DNA of 64,000 nt from Flavobacteriales bacterium (GCA_016717305.1 JADKFY010000006.1:62001-126000), one strand, 5' to 3'; counted from the stretch's first letter, positions 1 to 9,884 are shown. Notes: generated from the sequence alone by a model not told the origin. Made by a program: numbers and translations.

Positions 1-348
1 TTCAAGGACAATCAGGAAGTAGGAGAGATCGCCAGCGATAAGAAGGGGCGCTTTGAACTGGAATTGGATCTGGACCAGTCGTATACGATCGAGTTCGTTA
101 AAGAAGGCTTCGTGAAGAAATACATCTACTTGGACACGACCCTGCCAAAGGAGCTGGTCCAGTACCCCTCATATGAATGTACTGTTGGCCTTGAGAAGAA
201 AGCCGCTTCGAACGTCGATCCGTTCTACCGTGATTTCCCATCGGCGATCATTCGTTACAACGCTGAATTAGGTGGCTTCACTCATAGTGAACACTACTAC
301 ACCCATATCCAGACCAAACTGGTCGGTTACGCGAACGCTGGGAAGTAA
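1..348 (+). CDS. C-terminal part of a secreted protein with carboxypeptidase-regulatory-like (Ig-fold) domain, 5' truncated
   Basis: The reading frame is open from the first base and ends at a TAA at 346-348, so the start lies outside the window. The visible 115 residues begin inside a beta-rich module (DKKGRFELELDLDQSYTIEF, then a FVKEGFVKKYIYLDT stretch) typical of the carboxypeptidase regulatory-like domain of Bacteroidota envelope proteins, often T9SS- or gliding-associated. The tail (DPFYRDFPSAIIRYN) resembles conserved secreted or membrane proteins of this phylum. The exact role cannot be given from this fragment. It is followed by a hairpin that could terminate it. Confidence 0.7.
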   Translation, partial: FKDNQEVGEIASDKKGRFELELDLDQSYTIEFVKEGFVKKYIYLDTTLPKELVQYPSYECTVGLEKKAASNVDPFYRDFPSAIIRYNAELGGFTHSEHYYTHIQTKLVGYANAGK

Positions 349-398
349 AGGGTCTTATCCCCGCCTTACAAACAGAACGAAACAAGGCAGGAGAAAGC

Positions 399-422
399 GA
401 GGCGGGCTCGTAAGCTCGCCTC
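399..422 (+). terminator. Probable intrinsic terminator after the partial CDS
   Basis: The two arms at 399-408 and 413-422 (GAGGCGGGCT / AGCTCGCCTC) pair fully, with one G-U, around a four-base loop. A short T-rich stretch (429-432) follows a few bases later. It is consistent with a terminator for the upstream gene, but the U run is weak. Confidence 0.45.
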
Positions 423-706
423 GATCAATTTTGCCCTTCCCAATACTGACATTCTGAATTCCTCTGATCACACTGTCAATGTCGATCAACAGAACTTCCC
501 GTATATTTGCACCGCTTTTGGCAATACCATAGCACGCCCCGAGCGCCCAACTAGCTGTAAAGCACTGTCCAGGCGCCATCCCCAGCGGATCATTGCACGC
601 CGGACACGATCGAAGGGGCGATCATCAACCCTTACAGGGTGTTTGCGGGGACAATGGTCCGCAACACCGAACCCATCCCGCGCAGGGAATGATCTGCGCA
701 AACACC
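423..706. other. Non-coding stretch upstream of the helicase gene
   Basis: No convincing gene on either strand. It contains a TATATTTG element at 502-509 (plus strand), which matches the Bacteroidota -7 consensus TAnnTTTG but lacks a well-placed TTG -33 element. If used, the helicase mRNA would carry a leader of nearly 200 bases. Long leaders are known for cold-regulated DEAD-box helicase genes, but nothing here proves it. Confidence 0.35.
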
Positions 707-2377
707 ATGGAACGAACATCGTTCAACGACCTGGGCCTTATCGCCCCTATTTTGAAAGCCCTCCAAGAAGAAGGGTACACCCACCCTACGCCGATCCAAG
801 AGCAAGCAATACCACACCTGATCAAGGGGCGTGATCTGTTGGGATGCGCACAGACCGGAACGGGAAAGACCGCCGCATTTGCCATCCCGATCTTACAGGA
901 ATTGGAGCAGCACCGCACCGCTGACAAGAAACGGCACATCCGTAACTTGATCCTAACGCCAACGCGGGAATTGGCTATCCAGATCGGAGAGAGCTTTGCT
1001 GCCTACGGCCGTCACCTCCAACTTCGGCACACCGTGATCTTCGGTGGTGTGGGCCAGAAACCCCAGACCGATGCATTGCATCGCGGAATTGACATTGTTG
1101 TTGCCACACCTGGCCGACTACTTGACCTCATGCAACAGGGGCATATCCATTTGGAGAAGTTGGAGATCTTCGTACTTGACGAAGCGGATCGAATGCTGGA
1201 CATGGGCTTTATCCATGATGTGAAGAAGGTGATCGCCAAGCTTCCAAAGAAGCGGCAGACCCTGTTCTTCAGCGCGACCATGCCGAACGAGATCGCGAAA
1301 CTCGCAAACAGCATCCTTACCGATCCGATCAAGGTCGAAGTGGCCCCCCAAAGCACTACTGCGGAAACCATTGATCAGCACTTGTACTACGTTGATCGCA
1401 CGGACAAGAACAAATTGCTCTTGCACCTCCTTGAGGGGGATACGATCAAGGAAGCTCTGATCTTTACCCGTACCAAACACGGTGCGAACAAAGTGGTGAA
1501 GATCCTGGTGCAAGCAGGACATGGCGCTGAAGCGATCCATGGCAACAAGAGCCAAACCGCTCGGCAGAACGCCTTGAAGCAATTCAAGGAAGGAAAGCTC
1601 CGAGCACTGGTGGCTACCGATATAGCTGCTCGCGGCATTGATATTGACGGGCTTAGCCACGTGATAAATTTCGATATCCCCAACATCCCTGAAACCTATG
1701 TCCATAGGATAGGCCGCACAGGACGTGCTGGTGCCGAAGGTCGTGCTCTCTCTTTTTGCGACCATGAGGAGAAAGAATTCTTACGTGATATTACGCGGTT
1801 GATCAAACGCGATATACCTGTCGTGGAAGCCCACCCCTTCCTTATGGTTGGCGGGCCCAAGAAGGCGCTGCCGGAGGAACCTCGTGAACGTAGGCCCAGT
1901 GGCCCACGCAACGGACCAAGGCCACAAAGGGCTCCTGGAGGGAATAGCAGCGGACAAAGAAGTGCGCAGCCAAGGCGGAATGGCCCTCCTCGTTCGGAAG
2001 GGAATGGTAGCACCCGGAATGACAGGCCTGCGCGTACTTCGGATCCATCGCGAGCACGAAGTGGCCAACAGCCAAGCAGGCCACAGGGTGAACGCTCCCC
2101 ACGCCAAGAGAATGACCGCTCCGCTCGACCACAAGGTGACCGCCCCGAACGCCAACAGAGGAACGCCCAACGTGATCAACAACGGAACGACCGGCCTCAG
2201 GGTGAGCGCAACCGTCCTGCCGCTAAACCGAACGAGGCACCCAAGGAACGCCACACTCCAGCAACACCGGACTACGCCACCATGTCCCGCGAATTATTCG
2301 GCGAGGATGTTACCAAGCCAAAGAAGGAAAAGGACGCCAAGAAAGGCGGGCTATTGGGTTGGTTCGGTAAGAAGTAG
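707..2377 (+). CDS. DEAD-box ATP-dependent RNA helicase (RhlE-like)
   Basis: 556 residues. A cytoplasmic RNA helicase that unwinds or remodels RNA using ATP. Visible motifs in order: Q motif (PTPIQ, residues 27-31), Walker A (AQTGTGKT, 48-55), PTRELA, TPGR, DEAD (158-161), SAT (189-191), and motif VI ([10 protein letters not shown]) near 335. The core ends near residue 385. It is followed by about 140 residues of R/Q/P/G/N/E-rich low-complexity sequence and a basic tail ending [10 protein letters not shown], as in RhlE-type helicases where the tail binds RNA. I chose the ATG at 707 because homology begins there ([10 protein letters not shown]). The frame stays open 38 codons further upstream, but that part looks non-coding. 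Confidence 0.93.
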   Translation: MERTSFNDLGLIAPILKALQEEGYTHPTPIQEQAIPHLIKGRDLLGCAQTGTGKTAAFAIPILQELEQHRTADKKRHIRNLILTPTRELAIQIGESFAAYGRHLQLRHTVIFGGVGQKPQTDALHRGIDIVVATPGRLLDLMQQGHIHLEKLEIFVLDEADRMLDMGFIHDVKKVIAKLPKKRQTLFFSATMPNEIAKLANSILTDPIKVEVAPQSTTAETIDQHLYYVDRTDKNKLLLHLLEGDTIKEALIFTRTKHGANKVVKILVQAGHGAEAIHGNKSQTARQNALKQFKEGKLRALVATDIAARGIDIDGLSHVINFDIPNIPETYVHRIGRTGRAGAEGRALSFCDHEEKEFLRDITRLIKRDIPVVEAHPFLMVGGPKKALPEEPRERRPSGPRNGPRPQRAPGGNSSGQRSAQPRRNGPPRSEGNGSTRNDRPARTSDPSRARSGQQPSRPQGERSPRQENDRSARPQGDRPERQQRNAQRDQQRNDRPQGERNRPAAKPNEAPKERHTPATPDYATMSRELFGEDVTKPKKEKDAKKGGLLGWFGKK

Positions 2378-2600
2378 TGGATCCACAATAGTTCATGTTC
2401 GGCTATCGTTCAGCAGCCATGCCGAGCATTCACTTCGGGAACGTGTTCCCGTGGCATCGCATCACCATATTTGCAGCCGTGATCAAATCCGATCGGAACA
2501 TTGCCACTGGATCGCAACCGTGTTACGGAGCATATTCTTCGTTGAAAGAAGGACGGTGCGTTCGTGAGCGGATGTTCGATCGAATAGCGGTCCGCACTGT

Positions 2601-4538
2601 ATGAAGCTCAGTGTGATCATCGTGAATTACAATGTGCGGGCCTACTTGGAGCAATGCCTATGCACCGTTGAAGAGGCTTTGCATGGCATTGATGGCGATG
2701 TGTTCGTGGTGGATAACCAAAGCACCGACGGCAGCGTGGAAATGGTGCGCTCCAAATTCCCGAACGTCAAGCTGATAGCGAACACTGAGAACGTTGGTTT
2801 CAGCCGCGCGAACAATCAAGCGATCCGCCTGAGCAATGCAGAGCATGTAGTGCTCTTGAATCCTGACACCGTTGTAGGTGAAGATGTTTTTCGCAAAGCA
2901 CTGGCCTTTATGGACGAGCACCACAAGATCGGAGGCTTGGGCGTGAAGATGATCGATGGCAAGGGGAATTTTCTGCCGGAGAGCAAACGTGGGCTTCCCA
3001 CGCCAGCGGTCGCATTCTACAAGATCATTGGCCTTACCAGATTATTTCCGCACAGCAAGATCTTCGGGCGCTACCATTTGGGACATTTGCCTGAAAATGA
3101 ACACGCACGGATCGAGATCCTCTCTGGTGCTTGCATGTTCTTGCGTATGAAGACCCTGAACGAGGTGGGTCTGCTGGACGAAAGCTTTTTCATGTACGGT
3201 GAAGACATCGACCTGAGCTATCGGATCACCTTGGGTGGTTATGAAAATTGGTACCTGCCCCAGGCACGAATAATCCACTACAAGGGCGAGAGCACCAAGA
3301 AAAGTAGCGTGAACTATGTGTTCGTCTTCTACAACGCAATGGCCATCTTCGCCAAGAAACACTTCACCCAGCGACGTACGGACCTCGTAAGCGTCTTGAT
3401 CAACGGCAGTATTTATTTGAGTGCGGCTGGGGCCATTGTCGCTCGGTTCCTGCGCCGGTCCCTGCTGCCAATGCTTGACCTGGCGGTCTTCGTTGCTGCC
3501 GGCTGGACATTCTTCGACCTCTTGGGCGGCAGTGCTTCGTGGCCTGTTCCGCAAAGAACACAACAGCTTATGTACATGGTCCAGCTGTTGCTGGGTTTTG
3601 GTTTGATGGGTGCGTACGATCTCCCGGTCCGTATGGTAAACGTGGCAAAGGGGGCATTGTTCTTCGGAATGCTCTCCATTTCAACGATCATTCTGTATCC
3701 CGCGGGCAGCTTGGTACAAGGACCATGGACGGCCTTCGTGGCATTCATCCTTCTTGTGGTATTTGCCTGTTCAGTAGGCTTTGCGACCCGGGTCCTCTTA
3801 CACCTGGCCCGCATCAAACCGTTCAGTTTGCGAAGCTTGGACCGGAAACGTGTATTGGCCGTGGGAAGTACTGAAGAAAGGGACCGAGCACTTGCCCTGC
3901 TCTGGCAAACCCACTTCGGACTCGGAAGGCAAGAGGTCATGCCGGCAGCTGAGGCCATCGGCCCGCAAACGGTGAACACCATCCGTAAGAAGATCCGTGA
4001 TCACGGCATCGACGAGGTGGTGTTCTGTGCGAAGGACATAGAATGGGGTCGAGTGATCGAGTTGATGGAGGCTTTACGGCATTCGCGTGTCATGTTCAAG
4101 ATCGCACAACCCTCGGGCGAATTTATCATAGGCCCCAACAGCATCGAGAGTTTGAACGACCTGTTCATAATGGACCGATATGCCGTGTATAGTGCTGCCG
4201 GAAAACGCACGAAACGGTTCATGGACCTTGCCATTTGTGCCGGGTTGCTGGTGACCGCACCTGTGTCGCTCATGTTCATGGGTAACAAGGAAAACTTCTT
4301 ACGCAATTGGTGGGCTGTATTAGGTCGGCGAAAAAGTTGGGTAGGCTATGGACCGAGCGAGAACGCTGATCCCAAATTACCGACCTTGGAACCGGGAGTT
4401 TTGGACCCGCTCGCGGGAATGGGACCTGGCGATGCTGTATCCCGGATACGGATCAATATCGCATATGCCAAGGATTACAACGCGTGGAACGACCTACGGG
4501 CCGTGCTAAAGGGCTTTCCTCGGTTGGGTGGGACATAA
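2601..4538 (+). CDS. Family 2 glycosyltransferase fused to membrane segment and degenerate polyprenyl sugar-phosphotransferase-like tail
   Basis: 645 residues. The N-terminal 260 or so are a GT2 (GT-A fold) domain: SVIIVNYN, VVDNQSTDGS, a DxD-type LLNPDTV and MYGEDIDLSYR, as in rhamnosyltransferase-like enzymes of cell-surface polysaccharide synthesis. Hydrophobic segments follow (about 270-405), then a Rossmann-like stretch starting KRVLAVGSTEERDR. The last 100 residues carry fragments of the bacterial sugar transferase family: a KRFMDL membrane helix, GRRKSWVGYG, LPTLEPGVL and a YAKDYNAWNDL end. The central catalytic part of that family appears deleted. Cytoplasmic membrane location is inferred. 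It lies 223 bases after the helicase. Confidence 0.85.
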   Translation: MKLSVIIVNYNVRAYLEQCLCTVEEALHGIDGDVFVVDNQSTDGSVEMVRSKFPNVKLIANTENVGFSRANNQAIRLSNAEHVVLLNPDTVVGEDVFRKALAFMDEHHKIGGLGVKMIDGKGNFLPESKRGLPTPAVAFYKIIGLTRLFPHSKIFGRYHLGHLPENEHARIEILSGACMFLRMKTLNEVGLLDESFFMYGEDIDLSYRITLGGYENWYLPQARIIHYKGESTKKSSVNYVFVFYNAMAIFAKKHFTQRRTDLVSVLINGSIYLSAAGAIVARFLRRSLLPMLDLAVFVAAGWTFFDLLGGSASWPVPQRTQQLMYMVQLLLGFGLMGAYDLPVRMVNVAKGALFFGMLSISTIILYPAGSLVQGPWTAFVAFILLVVFACSVGFATRVLLHLARIKPFSLRSLDRKRVLAVGSTEERDRALALLWQTHFGLGRQEVMPAAEAIGPQTVNTIRKKIRDHGIDEVVFCAKDIEWGRVIELMEALRHSRVMFKIAQPSGEFIIGPNSIESLNDLFIMDRYAVYSAAGKRTKRFMDLAICAGLLVTAPVSLMFMGNKENFLRNWWAVLGRRKSWVGYGPSENADPKLPTLEPGVLDPLAGMGPGDAVSRIRINIAYAKDYNAWNDLRAVLKGFPRLGGT

Positions 4539-4564
4539 CCCGGTCCACCATTCGGCACCATCGT

Positions 4565-4572
4565 TACCTTTG
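4565..4572 (+). promoter_or_regulatory. Bacteroidota -7 element (TACCTTTG) for the E2 gene
   Basis: TACCTTTG matches the TAnnTTTG -7 consensus and ends 28 bases before the ATG at 4601. No TTG lies at the usual spacing upstream. It supports the downstream start rather than the upstream in-frame extension that overlaps the glycosyltransferase gene. Confidence 0.5.
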
Positions 4573-4600
4573 GCCACCCCGCAAGTGGTACGAACAGCCC

Positions 4601-5962
4601 ATGTCACAGATCGATATCCTCCTGCCCAAAATGGGCGAAAGTGTTGCAGAAGCCACCATTATCAAATGGCTCAAGAACGAAGGCGACCATGTCGAAGCCG
4701 ATGAGCCCATCGTGGAGATCGCCACGGATAAAGTAGATAGCGAAGTACCTGCCCCGGAAGCCGGCACATTGCTGAAACGACTTGTGAATGATGGTGACGT
4801 TGTAAAGGTGGGCCAACCGATCGCACAGATCGGCAGTGCTTCTGCGACCAAGGCTGCACCCATTTCACCAATGGTCAAGGCTGCAGAACCTTTCGCCTCG
4901 AACAGTGGAAACGGTTCGGCCAAGGCATCGGCACCGGTTGCGCACTTGGAACCTACTACCATCGGCCGATCCGGTCCGACTGGAAAATTCTACTCACCGC
5001 TAGTTCGCAACATCGCGCAGAACGAAGGGGTCTCCATCCAAGAGCTGGAGGCGTTGTCCGGATCAGGTGAAGGCGGCCGGGTTACGAAAAAGGACCTTCT
5101 TGATTACCTGCCGAAACGAGGTGGCACTTCAACATCCGAAGCAGCGCGCTCAAGCACACCCGCTCCTGCAGAAATGCCGCGACCAAGTGCCGTATCAGAA
5201 GTGGCCATGGCCGCACCAAAGTCGAATGCCGCTCCTAAGTTGGTACCCGGCGAGGGGGACGAGATCATAGAGATGGACCGTATGCGTCGCCTGATCGCCG
5301 ACCACATGGTCATGAGCAAGCAGACCAGCCCGCATGTAACCAGCTTTGTCGAAGCGGATGTGACCAATTTGGTGATGTGGCGGGAGAAGGTCAAGAATGC
5401 CTTCGAACAGCGCGAAGGTGAGAAGCTCACATTTACCCCGGTTTTCATCATGGCCATCGTACAAGCCATCAAAGAAATGCCCATGGTGAACGTGCAGGTC
5501 GATGGGCATACGATCATCAAGAAACGAGATATCAATATTGGTATGGCCGCTGCAATGCCGAACGGTAACCTGATCGTTCCGGTGATCAAGAATGCGGACC
5601 AGTTGAACCTGGTGGGTCTTGCCCGTAAGGTGAATGACCTGGCGAGCCGCGCTCGGTTGGGCAAACTGTTACCTGATGAGGTAAGTGGTGGCACGTATAC
5701 CATGACCAATGTGGGCACCTTCGGCAATGTGATGGGCACCCCGGTGATCAATCAACCCCAAGTGGCCATCATGGCAACAGGGGCGATCCGCAAGAAGCCC
5801 GCAGTGATCGAGACCCCTCACGGGGATCTCATCGGTATTCGTCATCAAATGTTCCTTTCCCACTCTTATGACCATCGCGTTGTCGATGGCGCTCTGGGTG
5901 GCCGGTTCGTCCGGCGCGTTGCCGATATTTTGGAGAGCTGGTCTACGGACCAGCAATACTAA
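4601..5962 (+). CDS. Dihydrolipoamide acyltransferase (E2) of a 2-oxoacid dehydrogenase complex
   Basis: 453 residues. E2 carries the acyl group on a swinging lipoyl arm between E1 and E3 and transfers it to CoA. Domains: one lipoyl domain (about 1-78) with the lipoylated lysine in EIATDKVDSEV (K44); a linker rich in Ala/Pro/Ser; an E3-binding domain (about 127-165, FYSPLVRNIAQNEGV to KKDLLDYL); and a catalytic domain with the C-terminal HxxxDG signature (DHRVVDG, H425 and D429). A single lipoyl domain fits branched-chain 2-oxoacid or 2-oxoglutarate complexes better than most pyruvate complexes. Without E1/E3 neighbours the substrate cannot be fixed. Confidence 0.92.
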   Translation: MSQIDILLPKMGESVAEATIIKWLKNEGDHVEADEPIVEIATDKVDSEVPAPEAGTLLKRLVNDGDVVKVGQPIAQIGSASATKAAPISPMVKAAEPFASNSGNGSAKASAPVAHLEPTTIGRSGPTGKFYSPLVRNIAQNEGVSIQELEALSGSGEGGRVTKKDLLDYLPKRGGTSTSEAARSSTPAPAEMPRPSAVSEVAMAAPKSNAAPKLVPGEGDEIIEMDRMRRLIADHMVMSKQTSPHVTSFVEADVTNLVMWREKVKNAFEQREGEKLTFTPVFIMAIVQAIKEMPMVNVQVDGHTIIKKRDINIGMAAAMPNGNLIVPVIKNADQLNLVGLARKVNDLASRARLGKLLPDEVSGGTYTMTNVGTFGNVMGTPVINQPQVAIMATGAIRKKPAVIETPHGDLIGIRHQMFLSHSYDHRVVDGALGGRFVRRVADILESWSTDQQY

Positions 5963-6037
5963 AATGGTCCTAGCTCAACAAAAGTCCTACTTTTAGCCGC
6001 ACACAGAATACCTTGTGCCCCACCAAACGCCTTGTCA

Positions 6038-8215
6038 ATGAACCACGGCTACCTTGCCTTTGCATTCTTCGGTCTCTGCCTTGCTCCGTCCGTCCTGATC
6101 GCCCAAGGAGGCAATACCTCTTTCAATTGGAAGTTCGAAGAAGGGAACAAGTTGATGGAGGAGAAGTTCTATAACCAAGCGGCCGATATATGGTCTGAGT
6201 TGCTTGCCAAGGACCCAGAGAACGCGAATCTCAATTACAAATTGGGCTATTCCTATTTCAACTCCTACAACCAAAAAGCAAAGTCCCTTCCCTTTTTGGA
6301 GAAGGCCTCGGTGCTGCGGAAGGCAACGAGCGGAACGTTCAATACTTCCGGGTACGATGCCTTCGACCCGAAGATCCGCAACGCACCCGTGGAGGTGGAC
6401 TACTACTTGGGACGGATGTACCATCTCAACGATCAGTTCGACAAAGCAGACGTGGCCTACCAGAAATTCGTTGATGAAACGGACGAAAAGCACTACTTGC
6501 ATGGTCAGGCCAAACGCGGTATGGAGCAAACGGCCAATGCTCGCACGTTAAAGGCTGCACCATTGGACTACCAGATCTCCAATGTTGGTCAGGTGATCAA
6601 TTGGGCTGGGCCCGACTTCAGTCCTGTTTTGAGCGTTGATGGAAATGCGTTGTTCTACACTTCACGTCGTGTGCGTCCAGATAGCAGTAACGCCGCGATC
6701 ATTGACGCGATCGCCGGTCAACCTTACGAGAACGTCTATGTGAGCTATAAGGATCGCGAAGGCACTTGGCAGGCTCCGGAAGTGCTCAATATCAATCCAC
6801 CTATTGGGCACTTGGCCACGATAAATGTGGCTGCCGACGGGCAGACCTTGTTCGTTTACAAGGATGATGGCGGGAACGGCAACATTTACGAAAGCAAGCT
6901 GGTGGGTGAATTGTGGAGCGAGCCGATCCTCATGGGTAGCGACATCAACACCAAGGCTTGGGAAACGCATGGCGCGCTCTCTGCTGATGGGAATACGTTC
7001 TATTTCGTTAGCGATAGGAAAGAAGGCAGTTTGGGAGGTCGGGATATTTACCGTGTTGTCCGTTTGCCTAATGGGGAATGGAGCAAATCCCAGAACCTGA
7101 GTTCCGTGATCAATACGCCCTATGACGAGGACGGTCCCTTCATCCACCCCAACGGACGCACATTGTACTTCAGCTCCATGGGTCATAACTCCATGGGCGG
7201 TTTCGACATCTTCTACACCGAGATGAACGAAGATGGTACGTGGACGGTGCCCAAGAACCTAGGCTCGCCACTGAACACTACGGATGATGATGTCTTCTTT
7301 GTAACGACTGCCGATGGTCGTCGCGGATACTTCAGTAGTGATCAGATCGGAGGATACGGTGAGAAGGACATTTACTTCGTGGACCTTCCTTCTGAAATGG
7401 AAGCTGAAGGACTGACCGTATTGAAGGGATACATCATTCCGGCTCCCGGTGAGTCTCTCCCACCAAGCACCATTTTGTATGTGACCGACAAAGCCACCGG
7501 CGAAGTGAAGAGCTACAAGCCCCGTCAGCGCGATGGCGTATATGTTGCTATTCTGCCGCCGTGCAAGGAGTACAACTTGGACTATCGCGTGAATGACGTG
7601 ACCGTTCACACAGAGGACATCTTCGTGGAATGTGAAAGCTCCTACCAGGAGATCAACAAGGAGATCTACTTGAGCCCTGTTTCACTTGCCGGCCCTGCCA
7701 GCATTGTGGACCTGCCCAAAGGATCGCCTCCAGGTAAGAAGGAGAAAGGCGAAAAGATCACCAAGGACCCGGTCGCAGGAACGAACATGACCGATGCTGA
7801 AGTGAAAGCCTTGGATCCAAAACGCACGATGCCCGATGCCAAGTTCGATGACGAATTCGTCAAGTTCTACGCATACAACGTGAAGGATATCGACAAGAAC
7901 GATGCCCGTTGGATGCAGTTCATCGACGTGGTCGTTGGCCTAATCGAGAAGAACGGGGAAGCCAAAGTTGTGGTGGAAGCCAGCGCCTCGAAGGTGCCTA
8001 CCAAGACATACGGAACCAACGAGAACCTGAGCCGTCAACGGATGGAAGATGCCCGTAAACGTTTAGTTGAAGCCGTTACCGCCCGTGGTAAGGATGCCAA
8101 CTTGCTGAAACTGGAAGCGGTCAACAGCTTGGTGCAGGGTCCGAAATATGCCGGCGATTACCAGAACACGGAGAAATACGGCAAGTTCCAGTACGCAAAA
8201 TTGAAGGTCCACTAG
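6038..8215 (+). CDS. PorE-like envelope protein: TPR, PD40 propeller, regulatory-like domain, OmpA-like C-terminus
   Basis: 726 residues, with a predicted signal peptide (hydrophobic LAFAFFGLCL, cleavage near IAQ/GG). After it come TPR-like helices (about 25-170, e.g. YNQAADIWSELLAKDPENAN), then repeated PD40/WD40-like blades (DGNALFYTSRR, DGQTLFVYKDD, DGNTFYFVSDRKEG, NGRTLYFSSMGHN, DGRRGYFSSD), a carboxypeptidase regulatory-like module, and a C-terminal 110 residues resembling a weak OmpA domain. This domain order is that of PorE, a periplasmic T9SS component that contacts peptidoglycan. No lipobox cysteine is visible. I used the ATG at 6038; an in-frame TTG lies six bases upstream. A strong terminator follows. 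Confidence 0.82.
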   Translation: MNHGYLAFAFFGLCLAPSVLIAQGGNTSFNWKFEEGNKLMEEKFYNQAADIWSELLAKDPENANLNYKLGYSYFNSYNQKAKSLPFLEKASVLRKATSGTFNTSGYDAFDPKIRNAPVEVDYYLGRMYHLNDQFDKADVAYQKFVDETDEKHYLHGQAKRGMEQTANARTLKAAPLDYQISNVGQVINWAGPDFSPVLSVDGNALFYTSRRVRPDSSNAAIIDAIAGQPYENVYVSYKDREGTWQAPEVLNINPPIGHLATINVAADGQTLFVYKDDGGNGNIYESKLVGELWSEPILMGSDINTKAWETHGALSADGNTFYFVSDRKEGSLGGRDIYRVVRLPNGEWSKSQNLSSVINTPYDEDGPFIHPNGRTLYFSSMGHNSMGGFDIFYTEMNEDGTWTVPKNLGSPLNTTDDDVFFVTTADGRRGYFSSDQIGGYGEKDIYFVDLPSEMEAEGLTVLKGYIIPAPGESLPPSTILYVTDKATGEVKSYKPRQRDGVYVAILPPCKEYNLDYRVNDVTVHTEDIFVECESSYQEINKEIYLSPVSLAGPASIVDLPKGSPPGKKEKGEKITKDPVAGTNMTDAEVKALDPKRTMPDAKFDDEFVKFYAYNVKDIDKNDARWMQFIDVVVGLIEKNGEAKVVVEASASKVPTKTYGTNENLSRQRMEDARKRLVEAVTARGKDANLLKLEAVNSLVQGPKYAGDYQNTEKYGKFQYAKLKVH

Positions 8216-8242
8216 ACCGAGCCCTTTGTTGGAAATTCCAGG

Positions 8243-8272
8243 AACCCCGGCCGATGGTCGGGGTTTCTTCTT
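8243..8272 (+). terminator. Rho-independent terminator after the PorE-like gene
   Basis: Ten-base arms at 8243-8252 and 8256-8265 (AACCCCGGCC / GGTCGGGGTT, one G-U pair) around a three-base loop, followed by the T-rich tail TTCTTCTT. It starts 28 bases after the stop codon. Confidence 0.85.
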
Positions 8273-8321
8273 GGCTACTTTTAGGCCATCAGCACCTGCT
8301 CTCTAGAAACCCATTCCGTGC

Positions 8322-9128
8322 ATGAAATTGAAACTCGAAAAGCCGCTCGCCTTCTTCGATTTGGAAACCACCGGTGTGCGCATCGGTCATGATCGGATCA
8401 TCCAGGTCGGCATTGTAAGGCTGCTTCCAAGTGGTGAACGCGAACGCTACCAAAGCTTGGTGAACCCCGAGATGCACATCCCTGCCGAAGCCACCGAGGT
8501 GCATGGGATCACCGACGCCGATGTCGCAGATGCTCCCGTTCTGGCCACCCTCGCTCCCACCCTGTTGAATGAGTTGAAGGGCTGCGACCTATCAGGCTTC
8601 AACCTGCTGCGCTTCGACATCCCTTTCTTGGCTGAGGAACTGCACCGTGTGGGTGTGGAATGGGACTGCAGCAAGTTGCGCGTAGTGGACGTACAACGGA
8701 TCTACCACAAAATGGAACCGCGCAACCTGGGTGCCGCGCTCAAGTATTACTGCGGTCGGGAGCACGAAGGTGCCCATGATGCCCTTGCAGATGTAGAGGC
8801 CACCGCGGATGTCCTGATGGCCCAACTGGAGCGTTATCCGGAGGCCTTGGAAGGCAGCATCGATTTCTTGGGCACCATGAGCGGGGATCGCCAACGCAGC
8901 CCCGATGCGGCCGGAAAACTGGCCTTCGACGACAAGGGGAATATCTGCCTGTCCTTCGGCAAATACAAGGGCTGGAGCTTGGAGAATATCGGCCGCAACG
9001 ATCCAGGCTATTTGCAATGGCTCATGACCAAAGCTGAATTGCCGGGCAGCACCTTGTCGATCATGCGGAATGCTTTGGCGGAGATGCATGGGAGGGTGCG
9101 GCGAGACGTGTCGGAGAAGCACCACTAG
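8322..9128 (+). CDS. DnaQ-like 3'-5' exonuclease (DEDDh family)
   Basis: 268 residues. DEDDh exonuclease fold: ExoI FFDLETTG (D13, E15), ExoII FDIPFL (D99), ExoIII HDALADVEAT (H152, D157), so all four acidic residues and the histidine are present. After the nuclease domain, a C-terminal section (LSFGKYKGWSLENI to YLQWLM) matches the small domain often found at the end of exonuclease X-like proteins. It may act as a stand-alone proofreading or repair nuclease. The PolIII epsilon role is possible but unproven. A TACTTTTA element at 8276-8283, just past the terminator, may drive it. Confidence 0.9.
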   Translation: MKLKLEKPLAFFDLETTGVRIGHDRIIQVGIVRLLPSGERERYQSLVNPEMHIPAEATEVHGITDADVADAPVLATLAPTLLNELKGCDLSGFNLLRFDIPFLAEELHRVGVEWDCSKLRVVDVQRIYHKMEPRNLGAALKYYCGREHEGAHDALADVEATADVLMAQLERYPEALEGSIDFLGTMSGDRQRSPDAAGKLAFDDKGNICLSFGKYKGWSLENIGRNDPGYLQWLMTKAELPGSTLSIMRNALAEMHGRVRRDVSEKHH

Positions 9129-9261
9129 GGGCGTTCATACGGGGTGTGAAGGGTAATGGGATAGCGCCGACCCATATCGTTATGGACAAGCTCAGCGCTC
9201 TCTGAATCCCTCTTCCAAAAGACCACTATCCTTCCTAGATTCGTCCACCAACCCCACCCGA

Positions 9262-9882
9262 ATGAAACTGATCTGCATAGGCCGCAACTATGGTGAACAT
9301 GCCAAGGAGTTGGGCAACGCTATTCCCGAGGAACCGGTGGTGTTCCTGAAACCGGAAAGCGCTTTGATACCCCCGCATGCCCCGATCGTGCTGCCGGGCT
9401 TCAGCGACGACATTCATCACGAGATCGAACTCGTTTATTCCATTATTCGAAAGAACGGGAAAGCACAAGCGGATAAGGTCTCCATCGGCTTGGACCTCAC
9501 CGCGCGCAGCTTACAAAAGGAATTGAAGGATGCCGGATTGCCATGGGAAAAGGCCAAGAGCTTCGATGGTTCCGCTTATGTGGCGCGCGCATTCACCGCA
9601 TTGGAGTCCTTCCCCAAAGGTCATCACATCGATTTCTTGCTAAAGCGGAATGGGAAAGTGGTACAGAGCGGCCACAATGGTCAGATGCTATTCCCGATCG
9701 AGGCGATCATCGCGAATGTTGAGCGTTACATGCTCCTGGATGAAGGTGATCTGGTCTTCTCCGGCACGCCTGCTGGTGTGGGGCGTATTGAAGCTGGCGA
9801 CCGATTGGAAGGGTATTTGTTGGGCGAATTGCTTTTCGATCTGAACGTGGAAAAGGCTCCGATCAAAGCTCCCGTTCAGTAG
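9262..9882 (+). CDS. Fumarylacetoacetate hydrolase (FAH) family protein
   Basis: 206 residues, the length of the compact FAHD1/YcgM-type proteins. Metal-binding residues of the family are visible: HHEIELV (E54, E56) and GLDLTAR (D78), plus the lysine of KSFDGSA and the FSGTPAGVG turn near the C-terminus. These enzymes hydrolyse or decarboxylate beta-diketo acids and acylpyruvates, for example oxaloacetate decarboxylation by FAHD1. The specific substrate is not predictable here. It lies 47 bases before kdsA, but a promoter element sits in that gap, so co-transcription is not required. Confidence 0.88.
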   Translation: MKLICIGRNYGEHAKELGNAIPEEPVVFLKPESALIPPHAPIVLPGFSDDIHHEIELVYSIIRKNGKAQADKVSIGLDLTARSLQKELKDAGLPWEKAKSFDGSAYVARAFTALESFPKGHHIDFLLKRNGKVVQSGHNGQMLFPIEAIIANVERYMLLDEGDLVFSGTPAGVGRIEAGDRLEGYLLGELLFDLNVEKAPIKAPVQ

Positions 9883-9884
9883 GG

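Noticed and set aside
355..579. A 74-codon minus-strand ORF between the partial CDS and the helicase
   Set aside because: It runs across the hairpin at 399-422, has no promoter or conserved-looking domain, and its start and end fit neither neighbour; most likely a chance frame.
2395..2604. Plus-strand ORF ending in a four-base overlap with the glycosyltransferase start
   Set aside because: Composition is not protein-like, no family is recognisable, and the upstream region is the gap after the helicase; the ATGA overlap is probably chance.
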